From contig NC_087389.1 in NCBI RefSeq assembly GCF_963675165.1, positions 4,506,120-4,570,119 on the forward strand: DNA of 64,000 nt. Direction: 5' to 3'. Source of the DNA: Halichondria panicea (Eukaryota; Porifera; Demospongiae; Suberitida; Halichondriidae). Shown here in pieces: positions 10,228 to 19,984 of the stretch; the stretch's first letter is position 1; each line of letters begins with the position of its first letter. Under the pieces are notes generated by a model. That model worked only from the letters and a program-made list of their open reading frames with translations, was not told where the DNA came from and searched no databases. The translations under genes were made by a program, and so were the position numbers.

Positions 10228-12301
10228 CTATTAGCTTGTCATGTGATCTGTCAGGTCTAGGCCGGCGGAGAGGGGGAGGTTGGAGATCTGTTGGCACAGT
10301 GACGTTAGATTGAGCCCCTCTTTTAACTCCTATTGTGAGCAATAATAAAAGAAATTCATATAAAAACACACACACAGTGTACCTGCACCCACAAATTTAC
10401 AGGGTATAATTTAGGGTTACATATTAATTATGCATCTGCCCCATGAATAACAAGCATATCTATATCTAGCCCGATTCCAGGCCCTGGAATCGAGGCTAAT
10501 CTATATTAAATACTCACCAAAAGTTGACAAAGGTCCTTCCTCTTCGTCCATCTGCTCCGTACTTGAGGAAATACTTCGATCGCAAATCATTCTCCTCTTG
10601 CTGTACACCTCCTCGATACGCACCTGGCTTCTTTCCATATACTCCAGTTTGATAGAACTCAGTGTGGGATCTGAATCGAGTCTCGTCCTAATTTCGTCTA
10701 CACCGAATACACTAAGTGACTGCTTCAGAAAGGCAGCAGGTATCTTCCATACTAAGACAATGGAGCCATGTCGGGTGGAAGCAAGACTAAAGGTGTGTCT
10801 CTGAATCGAGAGAACTCCAGCAATCATATCTTTAACCACGAACGCCTCTCCAAGAGTCATATCAGGGTTGCTATGTAATGTCAAGAGGAGATGGTGAGTT
10901 TGGGTAGATGTGGAGTTGTACTGGCAGGTTAGAGCTTGATTGCTCATGATATGATCGGCATACTCGAGAGCAAGAGAGTGCAATTCCTGTAGTCCCAATA
11001 CATGGAGAAGCCTACAGAGTAAGTCAATGTCTGATTCGTGGCACAATCCAAGCTGACGAATATGCACACACAGAGAGCCAAAATCCCTCACTTCTTCCTG
11101 CTGAATAGTAATGCCCATGTGACCATCATGTAGAATCCTGTTTAGTTCAACAATGACGCTGTCAATTGAAACATCATTTGTCGCCATATGAGAAGATATT
11201 CTCTGCACCAAGTGTGCATAATCTGGTGCAACTTGATTCAATGGGGAGGGGAGATCATCGGCAAAACTAGATGGACTGTTCTGATAAAGCAATGAGTTTG
11301 TGGTCTGCTCTTGAATTAGCACCTGTGCTTGCTGCACCAAACGTGGAGTTTCCTCTGCCATTGTTCCTAACAAAATGTTCTGTTCAAATCAAGATTCGAA
11401 GTTTGATAGATTACTCTCTATGGTATCGGTCGGATTTTGATGACTTGTACTGACAGTTACTGCATTATTCGCCTTTAAGCCATAGGGAACATTGATCACT
11501 TGAGGGAGGCTACTGGCTGATATTTGTTCATCAACTGTTACTTGCATTTGTCGCACTAAACATGGAGTTTGCTCCGCCATTGTTAGTGGCAAAAGTCCCT
11601 GTTCGAATTGAGATTCAAAGGTACTAACTGTTGATCTCTGTAATGAGTTTGGATTTGTGTTGTCCTGCTGACGAGAACTGACGGTTTCTGCAGTATTCAC
11701 CCCTAGGCCATGGGGAACGGCATCGATTACTTGAGGGAGGCTACTGACTGATATTTGTTCTTCAATCGGTACTTGTAGAGTTTGCTCGACCATTATATCA
11801 GTCGACGCAGTGTGGTTTGATACGGTATCAACTGTCGAAACATCTTGTGCATTTGTGCTGTCCTGTTCATCACTACACAGCTGGTACAGGGTTTGTCCTC
11901 ACGACTTGGGGGACATTGTAATTACTAGGTTGCGAATTGTTCGTTGCTAGTGCCTGATTCTGAGCAAATGCTGAACGAATAGGGGGCGTGTGTGCTGGAC
12001 GATCTTGAAGCCATTTCTCCATTTTATCCGCTAGTTCAGGATGGGGAAAGTGCTCCTTTGCATTTTGAACACACTCGATGAACAAGAAGGGAGCTTGATC
12101 TCCTTTTATGCATATAATTTTAACAAGGTGTTTAATTTTCTTCTTTCGGGTTGTAAGTGAGTCCAGTGTTTCCATCTCATCTATATCTAGAGTCAGTAAT
12201 TGCTTGCTTAGTAAGGGAATCACTTCATCGATGTTCAGATAATCTTCAAAATCTTTGAGATGAGCCATAAAAAACCTTTTAGTAGAGTAACCTGCAGCCA
12301 T
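10228..12301 (-). pseudogene. NLR-B exons 1-2: CARD-like domain, linker repeats and DED-like domain, broken
   Basis: Exon 1 (10518-12301) and exon 2 (10228-10329) align with NLR-D exons 1-2. Three differences stand out. A 2-bp deletion near 11872 shifts the frame after ...NPVPAV. A CGA-to-TGA change at 11388-11386 replaces the Arg of FESRFEQ, consistent with CpG decay. A 6-bp in-frame insertion adds ID in LTLDIDEMET. The encoded parts are the CARD-like domain, the about 70-residue linker repeats, a DED-like helical bundle and the HGSIVLVWKI module, all described under NLR-D. With the NACHT nonsense and the LRR shifts this copy is a pseudogene. Confidence 0.88.
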
Positions 12302-12567
12302 TGTGTAGCTGTAGAGCTAGCTAGCTGGCTTTCTCTGGCTTTTATACAGTGCAGTGTCTCGGTAGTTGGGCGGAGCCCGACCGTCCCTGACGGGAGGTCG
12401 GGGGACACGCTTATATAGGATTTGTACTTGTGTATTATGTAATACTGCTTGGAGCATCATGAATATAATCATTTTAAGTGGGTGTTAAACGCAATATGCA
12501 CCGCACTGCACCACACTGGCTGGCACTGAAAACAACATGACTTTGCTACTAAATTAAAAGAGCAAGA

Positions 12568-12813
12568 ATGGCCCAAGTGCTACAATGTTTTGGATGTGAG
12601 GATGAGCTATCAAGGCCTGGTAACAGGAGAGCTCTTGATGGTCCAGCTGGAAAGGAAGTGTTGGACCTGTGGACAATGCTACTGGAGAATGAGGAAGAAC
12701 AGATGTGTGCTGATGTCGACATTAACAGTATTGTAAATGGCAGTGATAAAAACAGATTGCCCAAAATGTGCAGGAAATGTTTCGGTAGATATAGCAGCTT
12801 TCTTGAAGCACAG
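12568..12813 (+). CDS. Short cysteine-rich (ZAD-like) first exon inside the RecQ transposon
   Basis: An ATG-initiated open exon of 82 codons ends at a CACAG|GTAATA donor. Cysteines are arranged as CFGCEDEL near the N-terminus and MCRKCFGRY near the end of the exon. This two-pair spacing resembles the N-terminal zinc-coordinating (ZAD-type) domains of many insect and cnidarian DNA-binding proteins. No following exon is evident before the element ends. It overlaps nothing on the plus strand but sits tail-to-tail with the RecQ pseudogene. It may be the 5' end of a lost transposase or a captured host exon. Assignment is by cysteine pattern only. Confidence 0.4.
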
Positions 12814-12849
12814 GTAATAATGAAAATAAAATTTGTAATTAGCTGAAAG

Positions 12850-14262
12850 AAGTAACTAAGTCTTAGGTCACATTGTCCACATAAACATGACTTAGAACAA
12901 ATATCACAGCACAAGCAATTGAAACCGAGATCAACATGTTTGTAATTGTCAATATTTCGGAAAAGACTATCCCTTCTACAATCTGTAGTGTTGAAGTTTG
13001 AAGCATATTCTTTAATCTCATTATTAACTTGATGGTAAATTCTTGCCTTTAAAAGGGTTACACGTGATGGTTTACCATCTCGACCTGCTCTACCAGTCTC
13101 TTGTACATAGCTACTGATATCGTCTGACAGGCCAACATGAATGATTTACCGAATGTTGGGACAATCAACACCCATACCAAATGCCATAGTAGCTACAACA
13201 ATGCGAAGATTGCCATCACCCTTAAATAAACGAATGATTTCAGATTTATGGGCTGGATCAGTGACACTTGTAAACATGTCCACGGGGCGAAATTCAGGAA
13301 GATCAGGTGCATCATCAGGATTTGTGAATGCAGCTCCAAGGTAATCCTTAAAGAAGAGGTACATGTCACCACACACTCCAAAAGAACGTCCATATATGAT
13401 TGTTTTGGGAAACTTGTTTCTCTCGATTACCAATTTCTGGGCCAAGTTTTGGAATGTCTCTGGTATACTTTTGAACAATCCAACAGCAAATTTGGGATTA
13501 CTGGGACTCTCGTAATGACAAATGGGTTTCTTAGGCCAACAATACGAGAAATAAATGAAATGTCACTTCGGGTAGCTGTTGCTGTTAGCGCCATCACATG
13601 AACTGATGTTGGAATGAGGCTGCGCACTTCTCTAATTCTCAACAGCATTTGCCTGAAAGTCTCACCCCTGCAATAATATTATTGGTACACATGTTAATGT
13701 TAATAAAAAACAATGAGTCAAATACATACCATTTCTTCACACAATGAGCTTCATCGATTATCAAAGCCTTGAGTCTATTAGCATACATATCTCCCCCCAG
13801 AAGTCTTCTCCAATGCTTCTTGCTGATGATCATTTCAGGTGTAAAGAATACTAGCTGATACTTTCCATGGAAGATCGCATCCATTGTAGCTGCATCAGAC
13901 ATCTCGCCCGAGACATATGTGCTAGAGATGCCTTTAGAACAATAGATGGCTACCTATATATAGAATAAAAGCATCCAGCTTAGAATGATCTAGTTACGTG
14001 TAAACAGCTCATATGCACATGTACGTATAATTATATGTATGTTCTATCTAGCCTTACATACCTGATCATGAATGATGGCCAGCAGAGGAGTGACTACTAC
14101 TACAATAGAATAACCTTTCTCCTTCTCCAATATTTTGTCAAATGCTGCAGGCAAACAAGCATAGCAAAGGCTCTTTCAAAATTCAGTAGGCAATACAGCA
14201 AGACATCTCTGCCTCTCAGAAAAGAAGTGACTACTTCCAAGTAGTCTCGAATACCCGCCTCA
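12850..14262 (-). pseudogene. RecQ-family ATP-dependent DNA helicase, decayed
   Basis: At least three exons are seen (about 14262-14062, 13953-13730, 13667-12850), separated by GTATGT-type introns. Recognisable blocks are RGRDVL, KSLCYACLPAAF, TPLLAIIHDQ, LVFFTPEMI, IIDEAHCVKKW (motif II, DEAH), MALTATAT (motif III), TIIYGRSFG, VVATMAFGMGVDCPNIR (motif V), QETGRAGRDG (motif VI) and a C-terminal cysteine cluster (CLCCDICSKSC). Breaks: the Walker A glycine before KS is TGA, a base is missing just upstream, the frame shifts near 13500, and a TAA replaces the expected Gln after CPNIR. RecQ proteins unwind DNA 3' to 5'; this copy cannot be active. Confidence 0.85.
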
Positions 14263-14297
14263 ACCTAAAATTTAGGTTGAGGCGGGTATTCGAGACT
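14243..14297. repeat. Perfect 55-bp palindrome inserted in the RecQ pseudogene
   Basis: Two perfect 27-bp arms (AGTCTCGAATACCCGCCTCA...) surround a single central base. The palindrome is flanked by ACTTCCAAG on both sides, consistent with a 9-bp target duplication. It interrupts the first visible RecQ exon, so it is a nested insertion younger than the host element. Confidence 0.75.
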
Positions 14298-14555
14298 AAC
14301 TTCCAAGCTCATTAGCAGCTTCTGTGACAGCTTGTGTAACTTTCTCCATTTTGCTCAAGGCAGCTCCGCCCAGCTGCACACCCACCTAGCTAAGTGGGTG
14401 TTAACCAACCACTTGCAATACTGCAATCTGATTGGGCTGCACTCCTCAGTGCAGCAGTACAAATCCTATACATGTATAAGCGTGTCACCCGGCCACCCGT
14501 TGGGAACGGGTGCCGGGCTCCGCCCAGCTAGTGTCTCGGTATGGGGATCTGGGGG

Positions 14556-14577
14556 GGGGAAACCCTGGTTTTTCCCC
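14556..14577 (-). promoter_or_regulatory. kappaB-like double site, displaced NLR-B promoter
   Basis: GGGGAAACCC-T-GGTTTTTCCCC is an inverted pair of GGGGAAA half-sites. It lies about 26 bp beyond the right end of the RecQ transposon. With the transposon and one 9-bp duplicate removed it would be roughly 80-100 bp upstream of the NLR-B ATG. Matching modules occur at 37361-37382 (NLR-D) and 41670-41691 (gene E). Confidence 0.5.
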
Positions 14578-14823
14578 TCTGCGCATGAAGCGCATGCACA
14601 GTGGATCAATTGTATATGGTGGGGAAATGGCCTGATGAGACTCAAACTCAGACTGCTTTGCGAGGGATGTAGAGTGGCTGAAAGATTAGGAGAGAAGCTG
14701 GGAACATGTGGTGGAACTAGACTATGTAGACTGCAAGCACTGAAAAGCCAATGTGGTATAGGTATGTATGAGCAGGTATGAGAGAAACAACCAACTAAAT
14801 AGGCGACTCTACACCGTCTCTAC

Positions 14824-15114
14824 TAGCTGGGCGTGGCTCGACCGTCTCCTGACGGGAGGTCGGGTTGCAAGCCTATCTGGGATTTGTTCTAGCACCACTA
14901 TAGTGGCGCCCTATCAGATTGCAGCATTTTTCACGTGCTTGGCTACACTTCCGTTTGCATCTAGTTGCGAAACGGCATGCAGTATGCTGTGGTTTATCCA
15001 CGTCATCATGTCGGTTAACACCCATGGCAGTGTTACATAATGCTGCAGAACAAATCCCAGATAGGCTTGCAACCCGACCTCCCGTCAGGGAGACGGTCGG
15101 GCCACGCCCAACTA
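14824..15114. mobile_element. 291-bp miniature of the RecQ-transposon family, 9-bp target duplication
   Basis: The left end starts TAGCTGGGCGTGGCTCGACC and the right end, complemented, TAGTTGGGCGTGGCCCGACC, with arms matching for about 85 bp. The direct repeat CGTCTCTAC flanks it (14815-14823 and 15115-15123). The paralogous sequence at 37690-37730 reads through without the element and has only one copy of the target (CCGTCACTAC). It has no coding capacity. Confidence 0.8.
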
Positions 15115-15313
15115 CGTCTCTACTTCGTACTATCTATGGTTGTATACAATAATAGCACGAGATGATTGAAGTGCCTACTGCAATGGAGTCTTGTAAGCAA
15201 TGGTGACAATTCCAAGCGGCTTCTGATTGAGTGTGGCTGTTTGGTTTGTGCTTTACACTGTGTTGGTATGAGTGCATGTTTCATACCATTCAATGGCTTC
15301 CTCTCTCCTACAG

Positions 15314-15644
15314 TTGATGATGAGACAAGAAGAGGCACTGAGAATGGAGGTACAGGTATGATGTGTGTTTCCCTGTAATGTATTGAAGGTGTGCAATGTA
15401 CCCCCTCCCACACACACGCACACCTTTAGGCCTACTATGCTGCTAAGAGAGGGGCCTCGCGTAAACTGGCCACTCAGACGCTAACTAACCTCAGCAGTAT
15501 GGAAAAGGGTCTGTTATCAGAGACTAAAACTTACATACAGCCCACCTCCATGCAGTCTGGTGAGCAGCCTATAAGCAGTGAGGGACAGTCTGAAGACATG
15601 GGTCCATGGACAGGGGCTACTGAGGAACCTTCATCAAGAACAAG
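15314..15644 (+). pseudogene. Fragment of an unrecognised coiled-coil gene (two exon-like blocks)
   Basis: Two blocks with good splice borders are seen: 15314-15355 (CTACAG| ... |GTATGA) and 15430-15644 (TTTAG| ... |GTACGT). Translated together they give LMMRQEEALRMEVQ followed by AYYAAKRGASRKLATQTL... and a Ser/Glu/Thr-rich tail, suggesting a coiled coil. A diverged copy with frame disruptions lies at about 37904-38270, in the same position upstream of NLR-D. I do not recognise the protein. The pair looks like a neighbouring gene, or part of one, duplicated with the NLR unit. Confidence 0.35.
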
Positions 15645-17579
15645 GTACGTGTGTATAATGTGTAGTTATGCAGTGCAATGAGTCGACTGTGTACTATTGA
15701 AAGTATAGTGCAAAGAATGAAAACATAGCATGCTTCAATGTATTTAGGTGTGTACAGGGAAACGTATGGGTCATTCCATATCAATTCAATGAAATTTAAA
15801 ACGTGACGTCTTCAGAATTCCACGAAACTTGGTACATGTGTGAGGAATGGTATGGTAACATATCAGAAAAAATTTTGGGTTTGTAAACAATATGGCTTCT
15901 GAGATTGAGTTAATTAAAAAATGCAGAAATTCTCCACTTTTAGAAAATGGCTGCTGTTAGTTAAACTGTAACTTTCTAACCATTAACATTCAAGACTAAG
16001 AATGTATATCATGTTGTTGCCTAAGAAATTCCGCATCATTTGGTATGTTGTACGGCTTCACTTAATAAATTTTAGGTATTACATCTAATTAGTATCCTTC
16101 GAACTCTGACTTCTCGAAAAGCGCTGTTTTTTTCCCTGTAATTTTTTGTGTATCATGTTCCTCATACCATTCTCTTGAAGTGTGACAAGTTTGGTTTTGG
16201 GATTCCAATGGGATCATGAGATATGTTGTGGGATGTAGTGTGATTTGGGCAATATTTGTGGTTTCAGAGAATAAACAGTCCTTCTTTGTTGTGTAATGTA
16301 CCTAAAACATGTGTGCTAACTTTCCTGAACTTATGTTATCACAAGGAAAAATTCGAACTTTCGGCCGAGTGACATTTTCAGCCGAGGAACTGTAAAACGA
16401 CTGATAGCTAAAATAAGTTTACAGCGACCATACGAGAAGCAAAATAATACTGACACCACGCCAGCTATATTGATTGAGCGGCGACAAGCATACCAGCCAT
16501 TTGAGTACTGCACTACAGAGGACTATGAGAGAGAGCAGCATCATCTTGAACAATAATTTCTTGTTTTCTCAAACGATTCTAGACACATGCAAACTACACA
16601 CATCATAAATTATTTGAACCATCTCTAGCTACTGATACAGTATAGTACTGCAGGCAGAAGATGGACACTGAGTAATCTCAGTAGAAACTGAAATGCCACC
16701 AGAGAATATTAACAATATTAGCATAGCAACATAACACTGTCCTAGTAACACAATATAAACAGAACTCTAGACACAGCTCCATCTCTTCTCTCTTCTAGAC
16801 GCCAGTATCTGCAGCGTATAAGATTGGCATGACCGACGAACGGCTTGACACAAAATTGTTGGAGTTTCAACTGAAATCTGCAAAACAGCCCCACCCCACT
16901 TCTGGTGCTGCAAAACAGCCCCGCCCCACTTACTGCTGCAAAGAAACAGCCCCACCCCACTACTCAGTGAATACATAGCTGCTGGTCTACGCTCGGCCTC
17001 ATAACCAAGCCAAGAAAGCTCGCTTCTACACTGCTGCAAAACAGCTCATGCCCCCAGCAAAAAGAGCCACTTCTAGTGCTACGGTGAAGCAGAATTGACA
17101 TGCATCACGATGTCGAGGACTAGGTCGATCTAGGAACACAGAATCTTCCACAAAATGAATCTTGGACAATTTTAAAACCTGCATGGTTGCAAGAAGAAAC
17201 TCCAGCAGTGCTGAACATTCATTCCTGCATGACTGGACATACTTTGATACTTGTTATTTCTCATGCGTATTAATTTAATTTTAATTTAATTGTCTGTCTA
17301 ATTGCCAGAGGGGCGTTTTGAGGTCAGTGCAATATGACTTTGCGGTCAGTGCAATATGACTTTCAGCAGTGCAATATGCTTCATATTGCACTTGGCAACA
17401 ACGTAGCAACGGGATATAAAGCTATTATAATTTTAGTGACTACATTTGTATAATATAATTGTAAATTAATATATCATTATAACTGCATGTCAGTCTGGTT
17501 TCATGAATTTGAGCCATGCAGCTTTGAAATAAAGAAGCCAGCCGAGATAATTGTATTAATATTGGTTGTTGCTTCACAG
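15645..17579. other. Gene-poor stretch with a GC-box-like tandem repeat
   Basis: No supportable gene was found. At 16878-16963 three imperfect copies of a 28-30-bp unit (CTGCAAAACAGCCCCACCCC...) occur in tandem, with a weaker fourth near 17031. The rest is AT-rich unique sequence with two nearly identical short direct repeats near 17325-17365 (GCAATATGACTTT). Confidence 0.4.
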
Positions 17580-18030
17580 ACTAGGGGGCAATCATCTCGG
17601 AGACGAGGGTGCTGAACTAGTGGGAGAGGCTTTGAAAAGAAACAGCTCCAAATCAGTCAACCAAGTTTTGTAAGTATAAAACCATCCATTTTGTATGATT
17701 TTATGTTACAGTGTTGCATGCATAATTATGTTGGCTATAATTTACTGAGCAAAATCCACCGTAATACCTATTATACTATAATTATATCTACTATACTTCT
17801 TTGTGTTCAATTTTATAAATTGTAAAATTTGCCGAGATAAGTGAAAACAATGTATTTCATGCAGAATGGAGGCTACAAAGGTGACTGACAAAGGAAAGAA
17901 GAAGCTCCAGGAGATCTGTGACTTCATCAACTCTGGGAGAGATACAGAGAACAAGTTAGATCTCAACTACAAGCATCACTCCGAAGTGGTGCAGAAGAGA
18001 AACTCCACCAACTATCTATACTTTCTGTAA
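17580..18030 (+). pseudogene. Orphan NLR 3' end: LRR9 exon and C-terminal exon, plus strand
   Basis: Exon 17580-17669 (CTTCACAG| ... TTTT|GTAAGT) encodes LGGNHLGDEGAELVGEALKR... and exon 17865-18030 encodes MEATKVTDKGKKKLQE...NYLYFL then TAA. Both match the last two exons of NLR-B and NLR-D closely, with correct phase and no frame disruption. They lie on the opposite strand and have no upstream NACHT or LRR1-8. Read as a duplicated, inverted fragment of an NLR gene. Confidence 0.75.
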
Positions 18031-18465
18031 AAGCAATAATTATACATATTTGCCTGTGGTTTTATGTACAATCATAATTATGTGTATAACTATATACTTT
18101 CTCTTGTGAGAGACTCCATTGTGTACATGTATAATGTTGGTAGACTAGCCATTGCATGTGTTTTGTAGCTATAATTATACAATTCAGTTTTCAGTTCATG
18201 AAATGAATTAATGAAAATCAATCTATAAATTACGTACTACTACTGATGTTCCAACTATTCACTAATAGCGGAGACACGGTTCGAGTGCGAATAGACTATA
18301 CATGTATATATACCCAAAGTCTCACAAATCTTTAGAACTCTAAATACGTACATGTTTATTTTTTCTAACTGTCCTTCCACATTATAATTTTGACTATATT
18401 CACTAATAATCATACGTTTTGGCTTTTAAGGTTAACTAATACGACGTCACTGTTCCCTTGGTCTC

Positions 18466-18850
18466 CTAAACTCGGTTGTACTTGCCTTGAGCTATCATCA
18501 CTTGAGCAACTATGAACCTGGATGATGGGGCAGCGACTTTGTTTCCTGTCGCCATGAGTGGATAATTATCAGGATCCCCGGTTTCTGTGGTAACCAGATA
18601 CTTTCCGTTGCTAGCTTTCAGATTAATCACTGCTGGACCATTGGTTAGCACAGTAAATTTACTCGTTGATTCAATCGTATCGTCTGAAACCACAATTTTG
18701 TCAGTGCTGCTCTCGTGATTAACGTACACTCCGCTGTCTGCTTTGAAGGAGTATAACTACCGTCAGAGTTTGAAACAACTGTCAACTCGCAAAATTCGTC
18801 AGCCACCATCTTGGGCTCGCCCACGTGCACTAAATTTGCACTGCTGTTTA
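18466..18850 (-). pseudogene. Fascin-like (beta-trefoil actin-bundling type) C-terminal fragment, frameshifted
   Basis: One frame gives ...DEFCELTVVSNSDGSYTPS and a second gives KADSGVYVNHESSTDKIVVS...VINLKASNGKYLVTTETG...SSRFIVAQV...GKYNRV then TAG. Joined by one frame slip near 18740 they make a plausible single beta-trefoil repeat. The LKASNGKYL signature is typical of fascin/FRG1-type actin-crosslinking domains. It is too short for a full fascin (four trefoils). It lies between orphan NLR pieces and is probably a relic. Other beta-trefoil families remain possible. Confidence 0.4.
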
Positions 18851-19031
18851 TCAATTAAGTGGGTGGATCAAGGCGTAGTTTATCCATTCGATTATCTGAG
18901 TGTCTGGATAACCGAGGTTCTACTGCAGTATAGTTGATCGCCTAAACTCTAATGTATTGATACGTAAAGTACAACAATTATGATCCAGTATTCATGCAGA
19001 ACTGTTGCATGCATAATGTCAATATACTTAC

Positions 19032-19121
19032 CACAACTTCACAAGTGAGCTTGTCGGCTTGGCAATCAGTGCATCTAAAATTTTGTGGAATCCTTGGTTT
19101 CCTATTGGAATCTTGGACAAG
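19032..19121 (-). pseudogene. Orphan LRR7-type exon (NLR-C subtype)
   Basis: A 90-bp block between a CAG acceptor and a GTAAGT donor encodes LSKIPIGNQGFHKILDALIA.... It is closest to LRR7 of NLR-C (24319-24408). No neighbouring LRR exon of the same subtype is within 3 kb on this strand. It is a second isolated NLR fragment in this interval. Confidence 0.6.
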
Positions 19122-19582
19122 CTGCGTACATATGGGGCGCCAAATGTGCTAAAATTACATTTTTGATGCTCACATCACTTTTTCAAAAATGTTTCTCTCT
19201 CCTTCTATATACAGTGTCCCCCTCTTCCTAAATCAGACATCCTATTTACTAAATCGTTGGAACCTCCATTTACTAAATCAGACTAATTTACAAACCCCCC
19301 ATTTCTGTGACCCCCGGTCTCTGGATCCATCTGAAGCCAAATAGCGAAAATTTGCACTCGCGAAAATTTCCCGCTATACGGTAGTTCATAGATTTAAGCT
19401 TAAATAGCTCACGGTTTAGAGACTGAATGAATCGTTTTACTTGCCTACTAGCTAGCCTGCTAGCTAGCTAACTAAAGCTAGGTGACGAGACTAAACGAAA
19501 TTTTACTCACCATTTCTCGAGTTGAACGAATTAAAAAAAATACCTCTGTTGATTTGAGCCAGTATGGCAGTTGTTTTAGTTA

Positions 19583-19864
19583 CCGTATGGCGGGTAATTT
19601 CCGGGGGACAAAATATTCACGGTTCAGCAATATTGAGACATTTTGTGGGTAATATTTTCGTGGTTAGAGCTTGCACTGCAAGGTAAAAAATTCGTTCAAC
19701 TCGAGAAACGGTGGTTTTCGTAAATAAAATTTTGTTTAGTCTCGTTGCCTGCACTGCATTCCTACGTTCCGGTAAGCCACGCCTACGTTAACATTTCGTA
19801 GAGGTCAGCTTGCCCACGGAAAAATAACGAATATTTTACCCCACGAAAATTACCGGCTATACGG
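19583..19864. mobile_element. TA-flanked MITE, CCGTATAGCGGG family (282 bp)
   Basis: It starts CCGTATGGCGGGTAATTTCC and ends ...AAAATTACCGGCTATACGG, with TA on each side. A half-copy (...AAATTTCCCGCTATACGG) lies just upstream at about 19330-19381. No ORF. Confidence 0.65.
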
Positions 19865-19984
19865 TAATTAACACAGACAACGCCCATTATACTGTGTGCA
19901 ATGACAAGCAACTTACACAGTACTCTTATAATTATGTATTGTAATGTTGTTGATTTTGCACCCATAATTTTGTTGTACGAGACG

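Larger units (their letters stand above)
12363..14530. mobile_element. 2.17-kb long-TIR DNA transposon carrying a RecQ-like gene, 9-bp target duplication
   Basis: The left end begins TAGTTGGGCGGAGCCCG and the right end, complemented, TAGCTGGGCGGAGCCCG. The two arms stay recognisably similar for about 80 bp (both reach ACACGCTTATA...TAGGATTTGTACT). The element is bracketed by the direct repeat GTGTCTCGG (12354-12362 and 14531-14539). Inside are a short zinc-finger-like exon on plus and a decayed RecQ helicase on minus. Long TIRs with 9-bp duplications are the hallmark of Mutator-like elements, which often capture host gene pieces, but I see no MULE transposase. It is inserted about 60 bp upstream of the NLR-B start codon. 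Confidence 0.75.

Noticed and set aside
12363-14530. Helitron identity for the RecQ element
   Set aside because: It has long terminal inverted repeats and 9-bp duplications, whereas Helitrons lack both and carry a Rep/PIF1-type helicase.
14332-14781. 149-codon plus-strand ORF
   Set aside because: It runs across the right end of the RecQ transposon and the displaced NLR-B promoter, so it spans unrelated sequence by chance.
16742-17039. Minus-strand ORFs rich in Gly-Leu-Phe-Cys
   Set aside because: They are produced by the 28-30-bp GC-box-like tandem repeat; overlapping frames are equally open.
18263-18290. Possible tRNA T-arm (GGTTCGAGTGC)
   Set aside because: No acceptor stem, anticodon arm or D-arm can be built around it.
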